Source of the DNA: a virus
IMG/VR virus record: IMGVR_UViG_3300008339_000291
Coordinates: 1 to 31,678 of that record
Length of the DNA stretch: 31,678 bases
Direction: 5' to 3' (one strand)
A model generated the notes under the pieces. That model was not told the origin of the DNA and did no database searches. It worked only from the letters and a program-made list of their open reading frames with translations. Below, in pieces: positions 1 to 8,572 of the stretch; position 1 is the first letter of the stretch; each line of letters starts with the position of its first letter. A program made the translations under genes and the position numbers.

Positions 1-908
1 ATTTCTTCCCGCTTTACTGCGCGCACCTTGGCGGCTTCGGCTGCGGCGGCCGATTCAGCGATGCCCTTAATCGGCTCGGGTTCGGGGCCTTGCGTTTTTG
101 GCCCTCGAGCAATTTGACGCGCAAGATCGTAATAACGCGGGTCATCGTTTGCCTCGTACAAATCCAGCAAAAACGCTTGCCTGGGCGAGACTTCGACGCC
201 GATTGTTTCGCCACCAGGGCCTGCGCCACGGAGATTTCTCTTCTTCAGATCCGCGCCTGGTGTCGGGTACAGCACGCCGGCGGCCTCATCAAAAATATAT
301 GCGTCCGTCGCCTTAACGTTCTTCTGATCAATCTCCTGCGCCTGTTTCAGCAGTTCTCTCGGCGGCATGGTGCCGCGGTTCATCTCAATAAACTGCCGTC
401 CGGTCATCCGGTCTTGCCTGGGCGGCATGACCTGGATGCCCATCTGAGACAGCGGGCCGGGTTTGGGCAGGTACTCGCCCACGCCGCTTGCTCGATCGGG
501 CAGGCCGCCGGTGGGTTCGCTCGGTGGTGCGCTGGGTTGTCCGCTTGGTTGGCCGCCGAGGTAGCGCGCCAGTTGTGCGTCGGCTTGTTTCTGACGTTCA
601 ATATCCAGGCCAGCCGCCGCAGCTTCCATTTGGGCGCGAGCGATCTTTTCTTCCAGATCGGCGCTTTCCTGCTGGCCTCTTGCGTAACCCTCTGCCGCTG
701 GGGCAAGGCTCTCAAAGAAACTGCCGGTTTTCGTGGGCGTGAGAAATGCCTTCGCCACGTTCAGCAAAGCGGGGTCAAAAAACTGCTGCTTACGGGCCTC
801 AAGTGAGTTTGATAGACGCTCGAGTGCCTGTTCATAAGCGGCCCGTTTTTCGACTATACCCGGATCATCGCCGCCCATGTAAACCTGGGTTTTTTCTTTA
901 GGTGGCAT
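1..908 (-). CDS. putative internal virion / ejection-type protein (3' end beyond window)
   Basis: This is an open frame without a stop from ATG at 908 to the left edge, giving 302 visible residues; the C-terminus lies outside the window. The start is supported by AGGA about 9 nt upstream, and the frame begins 31 nt after the stop of the upstream gene. Residues 1-115 are Gln/Ala/Glu-rich and look helical, with a run of K/E/A residues about 80-110. A Pro/Gly/Ser linker follows (about 115-140), then a mixed alpha/beta part containing MTGRQFIEMNRGTMPPRELL, and the visible part ends in an Ala/Glu-rich helix. I recognise no enzymatic motif in the visible part. It is the third of three consecutive genes downstream of the hub and tape-like genes, where podophages usually encode internal core or DNA-ejection proteins; that role is inferred from position only. 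Confidence 0.8.
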   Translation of the reverse strand, partial: MPPKEKTQVYMGGDDPGIVEKRAAYEQALERLSNSLEARKQQFFDPALLNVAKAFLTPTKTGSFFESLAPAAEGYARGQQESADLEEKIARAQMEAAAAGLDIERQKQADAQLARYLGGQPSGQPSAPPSEPTGGLPDRASGVGEYLPKPGPLSQMGIQVMPPRQDRMTGRQFIEMNRGTMPPRELLKQAQEIDQKNVKATDAYIFDEAAGVLYPTPGADLKKRNLRGAGPGGETIGVEVSPRQAFLLDLYEANDDPRYYDLARQIARGPKTQGPEPEPIKGIAESAAAAEAAKVRAVKREE

Positions 909-939
909 CTTCGCGTCCTATCAACCGTGGTTGTTTGGG

Positions 940-1911
940 TTATTCATAAAGCCAGTCTGTCAGCTCAGTTTGGGTTCCAGCCGGCTGGCTTGGGTCAAAC
1001 AAGCCCGGCAAAATGCGCCGCGCCGCCTTTTCGATAAGCTCAAACCCCTTGCTCTGGGCCGTGCCTTTATCACCCGTCGTGCCACCTTGCGTTGCCCCGA
1101 GCAGGGCCAAAATACCGGAGATGTTATTGAGCGGTGATAATTGGTACTGGCTTTGCTGTCCAGGCCCGACCTTTTGCTCTGACGTCGTGAGGGGCACTTG
1201 ATAACCGCCCAGCAACTTTGCTGCCTCTGAGGCGGTTCGGAGCGGGGCATCTAGCAGACTTTGTTCATACGCCTGCCGTTCTGCGCCGGCCTTGGTCAGC
1301 GCGCCTGCGCCGGTCAGGCCATATTCTTGTGCCCTGCCGGCCAATGAGCCCTGCGTTTCGGCTGCCTGACGTTGCAGGGCGGCCTCATCCATTGCGGCCT
1401 TTAGGGCTTCAGCGTAGCCACTACGCAGCGCGCCGGCTTGCTGGCCGGTGAGGTTGGCCTGAATGTCTGCCATGGTCTGACCGAGGGCGCCTGCGTAACG
1501 CTGGCCGCCGATTCCGCCTGTACCCACAAACCCGGCCTTGAGAGACGGCATGATGTTGCGCTGCACGTTCTGCTGGGTAAGTCTCGACATCTCATCCACT
1601 ACGGACTGCGTGTAGGGATTCATGAATGACGAGATGCGCTCCGGGGTGATCCCTTGCGCTACACCAGCTGCGGTTTGTTGTGCGGCTGACAGGCCGGGCT
1701 GGTACGCCATCGCAGCCCCAGGCACCGCGGCATACCCCTGGGTTTGCATCGGGTCATATCCGGCCACCGATTGTTGCGGTGTCCTTGCCATGGCCTGCTG
1801 CCCGGCCTGGGACAAACCTGTGAGGTATTGGGTGTAATACTCCGGTGCCTTGGGCGTCGTGGTGACGGTGCTTGTAATGTCTGGGAGCGGAGCCCCTTGG
1901 GTCAAAGCCAT
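940..1911 (-). CDS. putative internal virion protein, Ala/Gln-rich
   Basis: The protein has 323 residues and starts at ATG 1911 with AGGAG 7 nt upstream, overlapping the tail of the 1390-residue gene region. Visible features are a Tyr/Gln/Pro-rich N-terminus, then MNPYTQSVVDEMSRL (about residue 97), a GxGGQRYAGALGQ segment (about 133-145) and a long Ala/Gln-rich helical stretch. A small hydrophobic patch, ISGILALLGA, lies near residue 265. Podophages of aquatic bacteria often carry a protein with the MNPYTxxV start, a GG-x-R turn and a long Ala/Gln helix next to the tape-like internal protein. That comparison is from memory. I infer an internal or ejection protein that may cross the host envelope, but nothing catalytic is seen. 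Confidence 0.8.
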   Translation of the reverse strand: MALTQGAPLPDITSTVTTTPKAPEYYTQYLTGLSQAGQQAMARTPQQSVAGYDPMQTQGYAAVPGAAMAYQPGLSAAQQTAAGVAQGITPERISSFMNPYTQSVVDEMSRLTQQNVQRNIMPSLKAGFVGTGGIGGQRYAGALGQTMADIQANLTGQQAGALRSGYAEALKAAMDEAALQRQAAETQGSLAGRAQEYGLTGAGALTKAGAERQAYEQSLLDAPLRTASEAAKLLGGYQVPLTTSEQKVGPGQQSQYQLSPLNNISGILALLGATQGGTTGDKGTAQSKGFELIEKAARRILPGLFDPSQPAGTQTELTDWLYE

Positions 1912-1913
1912 TG

Positions 1914-4900
1914 TTATCTCCTAGATTTCCGAGAGCCCTTCAGGTACTCCAAAGGGGACTTCGCTGGTGGCGGAAGGTCTTTCGGATGGTTCGACCGCGC
2001 ACGCGCTCTGATTTCATGCATCATGTCATAAAGTCTATCCGACCCTGCCTTGGTTGATCCGTTACCAAGCGCCGACACCACGTCCGCGGGGAACACAAAT
2101 TCCCCGTCAGCCAACATCGCAGGGATGTCGTCCGACTGGCCGTCGCCCTTGCCTGATACGGCAGCGCCGTGTCTGAAATCCACTCTCATTTTGCCCGAAT
2201 GGGGCACCATATTTAAGCCGCCTTCAGCATAGTACCGGGGGCCGGTTTTGCCGCCTGCGGCCATCAGTGGGGTCGCGAGGCCACCACTGGCAAACATCTG
2301 TTGGCCGAGGATGTCGTCGATCTCACTGGTTTGGCCGTAATTGAAATAACTTGGCATGGCTTGCTCCGGCTGCGGTTCTGGTTGTTCAATTGTGCGATCG
2401 GTGTAGCTTCCGGTGCCGACCTGCTTTAAAAACTGTTGCAGTGGGCCCTGAAACTCGTCGGTTCTGGCTTTGGTTTGCAGCGTCAGCGGGGCCTTTTTGC
2501 TGGGTGCTTCAGGCATGCCTGCCGGCACCGCCATAAAGCCCTGCATCAGATCCATGAGCCTGCTTTGCTGCGCGGCTTGTTGGGTTGCTGCCTGTTGAGC
2601 CGCTAGAGCCGACCCGAGCCCGGAGATCTGCGACCCCAGGCCCGACGTTACGCCCGACAACTCTTTTTGCAGGCCGGTTTGCACGCCTGCGATTGTCTGG
2701 CCGAGTTGTGACTGGCCGCTGCCGAGCTCTGCGAGCGCTTGATTGGTGGCGGTTTGGAACGACACGCCTTGCGCCACCAGATCATCCACACGCTTGGCAA
2801 AGTCTTGTTGCACTGTGGAGATTTGCTGTTGCGTCTGCGTGGCAGCCTCTTTTTGCGCGCGGGCAAGATCGGCCTGAGATTGCTGCAATCCCGACACCGA
2901 TACCCCGAGCCCTTGTAGCTGGCTTTGAGTTGCAAGTTGCCCAGCGGCGGCGGTCGTGCCTACCTTGTCAATCGCGGCTTGCAGGGCGGCATCTGCCGAG
3001 GCGCCTTTGGCTTGAGCGTTCTCAAACTCGGACTGAAATTGACCCTTTAATTGGTCAAAATTTTGACCAGTTTGTTTAGCAAAATCCGCGAGTTTTTGAT
3101 CAGTAGCCGATAATTTTTCAGTCAATGTGCCGACGCCGGCCCCGAGTTGGCCGATCTGTTCTGCTGTGGCTTGTTGATTGGCGGCGGCTTGCTGGCCGAC
3201 CTTATCAATCCCCGCCTGCAAAGCCTCGTCTGCCGATTTGCCTGCGGCCTGTGCTGCATCAAACTCCGATTTGAACTGTGACTTCACGGCGTCAAAATTT
3301 TGACCCGTTTGCACTGCAAAGTCGGCTAGCTTTTGATCGGTAGCGGTGAGCTTTGCGGTGATGTCTGCTTGCCCTTTTGCGGCCTGACCGGCTGCCGCCT
3401 CGATGGCCCCTTTGAGCGCGGCATCGGCTGATGCTCCAGCGGCCTGTGCTTCCTTGAAAGACCTTGAAATGTCTTCAAACTTTTGCCCAGTTGCAGCCGC
3501 AGCAGCTTCAAGCTTTTTCTCAATCTCTGCTTGACCGCCTGCGGCGTCAGCGGCGGCTTTATTGATGGCTTCTTTTAAGGCTTCGTCCGCGCTCGCGCCT
3601 TTGGCTTGAGCATCTTTAAATTCCTTCTTCAGATCTTCAATGTTTTGGCCGGTGGCTTTGGCAACGTCTTCTAGTTTTTTGTCGGTTGCCGCCTGCTTTT
3701 CAGCCGCTTTTTTTTCAGCCTCTTCAATGGCTTTTTTTAACCCCTCGTCTTTGACCACCTCTTGAGCTTGAGATTCTGGCTTTTTGACCTCCTCAGCCTT
3801 TTTCTCTGGCCCCGCTGGCTTGCCTTCGACCGGCAGGTCATACATCCAGTCTTTCATTCCCCCAGGCTCAGGGGCGGCTGGGGGAGGGGCGACAGGCACT
3901 TCACTAGGCGCCTGGATAACGGCGGGCTTGACCTCTGGAATTGAGATCGGTGTCGGGGTCGGGGCCGGGGTTGGAGTTGGAGCTTGCACGACCTCAGGGG
4001 GCGGCAGATCCACCGTTAAAGGCTTGACGGGGGCCTCGGTTGCCACGGTGATCGGAACAAAGCCCGTTTCCCCGCCTCCGCCGCCTTCTTGCCCACCAAT
4101 GAGTGAGTATCCAGGGCCGGGCACTGGGTTCTGCACCGTACCGAACGACGCGATGGATTCAAGTTCTCCGCGCGGTTCTTCTTTGTAGGCGCGAACAGTT
4201 TCATCCCCGCTGATCGTCAGACGATCCGCCGATGGCGTGTAATCGGCGATTCTTTTGCTCACCAAGTCCTGCAATTGCTGATCGTTGACTTCAATGCCTT
4301 GTTCTTTTGCAAAGGCAGACAAGTCACTGACCTGCTGATTCACAAACGATTTAAATTCTTCGCTTGATACGCCCTCGCCTAGAGCCTTGGTGGCGACTTC
4401 TTTTTGAGCGGCGTTGTCCCAGCCCTCTGTTTTGGCGGCTACGTCGGCGTATTGCGTGCTGCCGATCGCGTTGTTGAGCGCATCCAGCCGTTCTTTGGCG
4501 GTCTGGTAAGCCGTGGTGCCTGGGTCGAAGTAATTGACTTGGTTCTCGTAGGCATCGCGTGCCGCCGCGAGAGACTGGTATTCCGCCTCGGTTTTGTCGC
4601 TGGCGATATTGAGCCCACCGGCATCGATGATGGACTCTAAAAACGTCGGCGCTTCGGCAATCATCCCTGACTCGATTGCCATACGGTCAGCCTCTTGTTG
4701 CTGGGCCGCTTGCAGCACGTTGGTGGTCAATGATTCAGGCTCAATACCTTGTTGCAGGGCCGATTCGGCAAGGTCGTTTTTAAACTCTTTCGCCAGTGCG
4801 CTTGCGCCGGTTTTCATCACGGCGTTGAGTGCTGCATCAAACGGGTCGCCACCGGATACTGCGGCGCTTGCTGCGCTTTTTGCCGCTGCGGTGAAAACCT

Positions 4901-6086
4901 TTTGGATTGCCGGGTCCATTGGCGGAAGGTCGGAGAGCGCGATACCCGCACCGGCTGATGCAGCGCCCGCCAGTGCGCCAGTCAGCGGATCCCCGCCTGA
5001 GATGGCTGTTGTGGCGGCACCCTTTGCGGCGTTGCTAATTACTTCAACCGGCACGCCGGTGAAACTGGACATATCCCTGAGCAGCCCGCCCAGGCTGGTG
5101 GTGGCCGACGTTGCTCCGCCTAAAACACCTGCGTCAATTGCGGCTTCTGTTGCGGTGCTCAGTGCCGAGCTTGCAAGACTGTCGATGCCCTGTGCGATAC
5201 CTTGACCGATGGCCGCTGTGGCAGCGCCGGCCAAAATGCCCTTGAGTACGTTGCCCTCATTGACGATTGCCGTTGCTGCGCCCGAGATTGCACCGGCATA
5301 AACCGGCGGCACCCCGGCCAGCAGCAACCCGAGCGATAAGCCAGGGCCGAAATCGTTTATCAGGTCCCCAAAAAACCCTTTTGAGGTGGGGTTGTACACT
5401 GCCGCTTGTTGCAGGTTCCAGTCCGGCTTTGAGGGGTCAATATTGCGCAGCATGTCAAACGACATCGGCAACCCGATTGATTCCCTCAGCCCGAGCGGTA
5501 CGTAGTTTGAGTCGAGCGTGCCGGCGCTGATCTTGCCGTAACGTGATACGTCCTCGGCCCCAGCGAGCCCTGCGGCCAGTTCAAACTTTTCCTGGTCGGT
5601 CAGGCGACGGTCGTTCAGTTCAAAATCCAGCGGCGGCTCATAAATCGGAATTGGTTTGCTGTCGCTGAAAGCCTGATAGGTCGTTTTGGCAGGTGCGCCG
5701 GGCTGGTAGCTGTAAAACCCGCCCTCTCCGGTTTCGTTCCAGACCTCTTTAAGATCCGTTCCGTACTGGCTAGAGGCGGTGTTGTCGTAGATGTAGCCCA
5801 GCGGCTTGCCGTAGTTTCTATTGATCCAGTCGCCTTGATAATGCCTGTAGTTATAGGCGTCGGGCTCTGAGAGGTTTTTCAGCAACTCGGGCGACTTGGT
5901 GGCGGCGTACTCGGTCTGCATCTGCTTGAGCATTGCCGCGCGCTCGGCGTCGGTCGTGCGGCCGGTGTCCCAGCCCACCCCGAACCGCTGCACGTGCTGT
6001 TGCCAGATCCGGTTCAGGATGCCTTCCCACACCGGGTCGTCCGTCTGGCCTGGGTAGAGCGTCGTGGGCAGTGCGTCTGTTGCCAT
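1914..6086 (-). CDS. giant internal virion / tape-measure-like protein
   Basis: The protein has 1390 residues from ATG 6086; a TTG two codons earlier is less likely. In order: a soluble N-terminal part; a Gly/Ala-rich hydrophobic region (about 245-390) with several possible membrane or glycine-zipper segments and two copies of an SGGDPxxxAL motif; a Glu/Gln-rich helical region; and a Pro/Thr/Val linker (about 690-740) with PTPTPAPTPTP. Four coiled-coil repeats containing ATGQN or TGQN and G-x-SADxAL follow (about 790-1070). The C-terminal region has YAEGGLNMVP and then GDGQSDDIPAMLADGEFVFP with LGNGST. The last block is a recurring C-terminal motif of large phage tail or internal proteins (known family feature, recalled). 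A DNA-ejection or channel-forming role is inferred. It is the longest gene here and sits between the hub region and two other internal-type genes. Confidence 0.85.
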   Translation of the reverse strand: MATDALPTTLYPGQTDDPVWEGILNRIWQQHVQRFGVGWDTGRTTDAERAAMLKQMQTEYAATKSPELLKNLSEPDAYNYRHYQGDWINRNYGKPLGYIYDNTASSQYGTDLKEVWNETGEGGFYSYQPGAPAKTTYQAFSDSKPIPIYEPPLDFELNDRRLTDQEKFELAAGLAGAEDVSRYGKISAGTLDSNYVPLGLRESIGLPMSFDMLRNIDPSKPDWNLQQAAVYNPTSKGFFGDLINDFGPGLSLGLLLAGVPPVYAGAISGAATAIVNEGNVLKGILAGAATAAIGQGIAQGIDSLASSALSTATEAAIDAGVLGGATSATTSLGGLLRDMSSFTGVPVEVISNAAKGAATTAISGGDPLTGALAGAASAGAGIALSDLPPMDPAIQKVFTAAAKSAASAAVSGGDPFDAALNAVMKTGASALAKEFKNDLAESALQQGIEPESLTTNVLQAAQQQEADRMAIESGMIAEAPTFLESIIDAGGLNIASDKTEAEYQSLAAARDAYENQVNYFDPGTTAYQTAKERLDALNNAIGSTQYADVAAKTEGWDNAAQKEVATKALGEGVSSEEFKSFVNQQVSDLSAFAKEQGIEVNDQQLQDLVSKRIADYTPSADRLTISGDETVRAYKEEPRGELESIASFGTVQNPVPGPGYSLIGGQEGGGGGETGFVPITVATEAPVKPLTVDLPPPEVVQAPTPTPAPTPTPISIPEVKPAVIQAPSEVPVAPPPAAPEPGGMKDWMYDLPVEGKPAGPEKKAEEVKKPESQAQEVVKDEGLKKAIEEAEKKAAEKQAATDKKLEDVAKATGQNIEDLKKEFKDAQAKGASADEALKEAINKAAADAAGGQAEIEKKLEAAAAATGQKFEDISRSFKEAQAAGASADAALKGAIEAAAGQAAKGQADITAKLTATDQKLADFAVQTGQNFDAVKSQFKSEFDAAQAAGKSADEALQAGIDKVGQQAAANQQATAEQIGQLGAGVGTLTEKLSATDQKLADFAKQTGQNFDQLKGQFQSEFENAQAKGASADAALQAAIDKVGTTAAAGQLATQSQLQGLGVSVSGLQQSQADLARAQKEAATQTQQQISTVQQDFAKRVDDLVAQGVSFQTATNQALAELGSGQSQLGQTIAGVQTGLQKELSGVTSGLGSQISGLGSALAAQQAATQQAAQQSRLMDLMQGFMAVPAGMPEAPSKKAPLTLQTKARTDEFQGPLQQFLKQVGTGSYTDRTIEQPEPQPEQAMPSYFNYGQTSEIDDILGQQMFASGGLATPLMAAGGKTGPRYYAEGGLNMVPHSGKMRVDFRHGAAVSGKGDGQSDDIPAMLADGEFVFPADVVSALGNGSTKAGSDRLYDMMHEIRARARSNHPKDLPPPAKSPLEYLKGSRKSRR
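2890..3700 (-). repeat. four tandem coiled-coil repeats inside the tape-like gene
   Basis: Four consecutive units of about 55-80 codons share the pattern ATDxKLxDxAxxTGQNxxxxK, then [DN]AQAxGxSADxAL, then an Ala/Gly/Gln spacer. Units start near 3700, 3525, 3357 and 3117 on the minus strand. The last two are longest and most alike, and contain an additional QFxSEF segment. At DNA level the units are diverged, so this is an old internal duplication and not a simple-sequence tract. Confidence 0.8.
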
Positions 6087-6122
6087 ATTCAATCCGCAAA
6101 AGTAATGTTGGACAGGCTTGAT

Positions 6123-6362
6123 TTATACATTGATTGTCCCAGCCAACGCCGCTGCCCAATCAAACCAGTTCTCAAATTGCGCCGGGATCGGCACCGCTTC
6201 GTTGCCAAACAGCCCGATTGCAAGCAGCCCGTCACCCCAGGCTTTCCAGTCCGTCTGCGCGTTTGGTATTTCAAGTTGTTGCTCGGCGTACAACTCCACC
6301 ATCAGGCACGCCCACGACTCAAACGTGTGGTATCGCGGGTCATATACTTCCGCCTGGGCCAT
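6123..6362 (-). CDS. small conserved phage protein, Trp-rich
   Basis: The product has 79 residues; its ATG overlaps the stop of the upstream hub-like gene in an ATGA junction, which implies coupled translation. It is acidic and aromatic-rich, with six Trp residues including FESWACLMVEL and FENWFDWAAALAG near the C-terminus. Small proteins with a DWxxWAxAL ending recur beside tail-hub genes of podophages (from memory). No signal peptide or clear membrane helix is seen. Function unknown; position suggests a tail or virion component. Confidence 0.75.
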   Translation of the reverse strand: MAQAEVYDPRYHTFESWACLMVELYAEQQLEIPNAQTDWKAWGDGLLAIGLFGNEAVPIPAQFENWFDWAAALAGTINV

Positions 6363-8572
6363 CAGTACCCTCTGACGTCGCCGATGTCTGCGCTCAGCAG
6401 CAGCCGGCCAAGCTGATAATCACCGCCTGCCGTGTCCGACACAAACTTCAGCCGCAACTCTCGGCGCTGCTCTTTCATGTCAATTTTGTTGGTGGTTGAG
6501 TCAAACACATACGGTGCCGATTCGAAATCGTCTGATTGAGCATAAGGGCGGCCGGTTACGTACAGGCTCATCTCGCCTTCAAGCACAAAGTCAGGCTCCA
6601 CCCGTTCGAGTCTTAGCCATCGGTTTGCACCTTCCATGCCTGTCTGCGAGGGGCCGCCTGTGACTAAACCGAGTTCGCTTGTTTCAAAATAGCTTTCAAT
6701 CGCGATGACGTTTTGCCCTTCGATCTCGTCAGTGCCGATTTCATGCTGTAGCACCCGGATCCGATCGGGGGGTGTGGAAAACACGAGCTCTTCGGTGTCT
6801 GTGCCGGTTGCCGCCGCAGACATCTCAATCACCTGAGCGTAAATCGCTGTGACCGGCACCGAGAACCCTGCGCCCCCGCCGCCACCCAGGTTTGCGTCAC
6901 TTGCGCTCAAGACATCTCCGACTACATATCCAGCGCCCACTGACACGATCGTGACTGCCGTGACTGCGCCGCCTGCGACGGTGATGTCTGCGGTGGCGGT
7001 CATGCCCGTGCCGCCCGTCAGAGGTACGTCGGTGTAGGACCCGTTTGAGTACAGCGAGCCGCCCGTGATCGCGCCCAGGGTTTTGATGCCGCTGGATGTA
7101 ATCGCGAGGACCGTGGTGTCATCCGGGATGTCGGTGCCTGTAATCACCAGCCCCACGCTTATTAGCGGGTCATAGGTGTCCGAGTACAAAAACTCACGAC
7201 CCGACACCACGCCATAAGTCCCGGCGGTAACGGCTGTGACCTCAATCACGGCCCAGTCTGCGCGCACCGGGTAATGGAACACCTGCGAGAAATACCCCGC
7301 GCTGCGGCGTGCCCCTGGTGCGCTGCCTGCGTCATACCACGTGTTTTCGCGGACGTTGTAGATGATGGCGTCGTCGCATTCCGTGCTGTTGCCGCGCGGG
7401 TAATGCCACCAGATCTCACCAAACCTGGGCACCTTGGTGACCCACACCTTTTGCCGCTGGTTGTAGTTCAGGTTGTCAAAGAAATAGTTCTGGTTCATGT
7501 TGTTGGGGATCTCTTTGACCGTCCCGTTATACAACAGGAACCGATCCACCCCGCACCAGTAATAAATGCCGTCATACTCAATGACGCACTGGCTGGACAT
7601 GATTGAGCTTTGACTGCTGATGATGTCATACCGCCAGTATTGAGCCGGGGTGCCTGTGCCGCCGATAAACGACACCCTGATCAAGCTATCAAGGCTCCAA
7701 AACAACCCTGAAGGTGCGTTTGAGCCCCCGCGCACTGGCAACCCTGCAACAATCTTGCCGGCTGCTACGTTGGTTTCGTTTGCGTCTGCGCTGACCCAAT
7801 CCTGAGCGTTACCGGCGGAGCAGTTTTTGATGAGCCCGTTGTTGCCGAACACAAACACATACGGGTGCAGCACCACCACACCACCTGATACGCTGACGTT
7901 GTTGTTGAATGTGGCTGTTGCCGCGCCGGTGCCGCTCGCGTTTTGCGACAGCACGATATTCATCCCTGTCACCGATGCAATCGTGGTGCCTGCGGCCAGA
8001 TTGGCGCCGGTTACTGACTGACCTGCGGCGATCAATGGGTTTGCTACTGCGATCGTGGCCGCCGTTGATGCTGCGGTCGTGGTGAGCGTATCGGTGAAAA
8101 CCCCGATCTGGCTCATTGATGTGCCGTTTATGTCTCCGATCAGCACCGGGGTGTTGGTGTCGTTGTCGATCGCGGCGAGGTTCTGCCCTGGGTGGGCGAC
8201 CAGCGTGTTGAGTCCGGCACCCGCGACGTCATAAAAGCCATCAAACTGCCACAGGTTCAGGGCCGATGCCGTAAACCCTGACAACGTGAAATCACTGATC
8301 CCGGCACCGACGCCGTTCTGGTCAATCTGCAAGCGTTGCAGGCCGTCGCTGTATCCCGAAAAGATTGATGTCAGATCGTTTTTTGAGGACACCCAGATGC
8401 CGCGTGACGGGCCTTTCATCTCGTTTGAGATGACGCGATAGCCGCCGATCTTGCGCGGCCTGCCTCGCTGGAATCTGACCCATTTCCCGTCATTGTAAAA
8501 GTTCTTGTCCAGCACTGTGCCGTCGCGCTGGATACCCGGTAACGTATCAAGGGAAAATACTTTCTGGGTCAT
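6362..8572 (-). CDS. large tail hub / tail accessory structural protein
   Basis: The protein has 736 residues from ATG 8572, which overlaps the stop of the upstream fibre-like gene (ATGA). The N-terminus has the pattern RDGTVLDKNFYNDGKWVRF followed by GRPRKIGGY, which I recall from a widespread podophage structural protein placed near the tail adaptor, possibly analogous to P22-type tail accessory proteins. Much of the body is beta-rich with Trp/Tyr-containing strands (about 270-460). Two inserted small beta repeats of the type VTGxNxxxGTTIxxV are seen at about 179-225 and 473-500, followed by a Gly-rich module (about 504-575) with SVGAGYVVGDVLS. These inserts resemble add-on modules seen in phage tail proteins. 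Role as hub or DNA-retaining plug is inferred from length, fold signals and place. Confidence 0.8.
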   Translation of the reverse strand: MTQKVFSLDTLPGIQRDGTVLDKNFYNDGKWVRFQRGRPRKIGGYRVISNEMKGPSRGIWVSSKNDLTSIFSGYSDGLQRLQIDQNGVGAGISDFTLSGFTASALNLWQFDGFYDVAGAGLNTLVAHPGQNLAAIDNDTNTPVLIGDINGTSMSQIGVFTDTLTTTAASTAATIAVANPLIAAGQSVTGANLAAGTTIASVTGMNIVLSQNASGTGAATATFNNNVSVSGGVVVLHPYVFVFGNNGLIKNCSAGNAQDWVSADANETNVAAGKIVAGLPVRGGSNAPSGLFWSLDSLIRVSFIGGTGTPAQYWRYDIISSQSSIMSSQCVIEYDGIYYWCGVDRFLLYNGTVKEIPNNMNQNYFFDNLNYNQRQKVWVTKVPRFGEIWWHYPRGNSTECDDAIIYNVRENTWYDAGSAPGARRSAGYFSQVFHYPVRADWAVIEVTAVTAGTYGVVSGREFLYSDTYDPLISVGLVITGTDIPDDTTVLAITSSGIKTLGAITGGSLYSNGSYTDVPLTGGTGMTATADITVAGGAVTAVTIVSVGAGYVVGDVLSASDANLGGGGGAGFSVPVTAIYAQVIEMSAAATGTDTEELVFSTPPDRIRVLQHEIGTDEIEGQNVIAIESYFETSELGLVTGGPSQTGMEGANRWLRLERVEPDFVLEGEMSLYVTGRPYAQSDDFESAPYVFDSTTNKIDMKEQRRELRLKFVSDTAGGDYQLGRLLLSADIGDVRGY

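Noticed and set aside
90-806. Open frame of 238 codons on the plus strand
   Set aside because: It is the reverse shadow of the partial minus-strand gene that covers 1-908 without a stop; it has Cys/Arg/Leu-rich low-complexity content and no neighbour logic.
4594-5205. Open frame of 203 codons on the plus strand
   Set aside because: Complement of the Gly/Ala-rich hydrophobic part of the tape-like gene; A/S/P-rich shadow.
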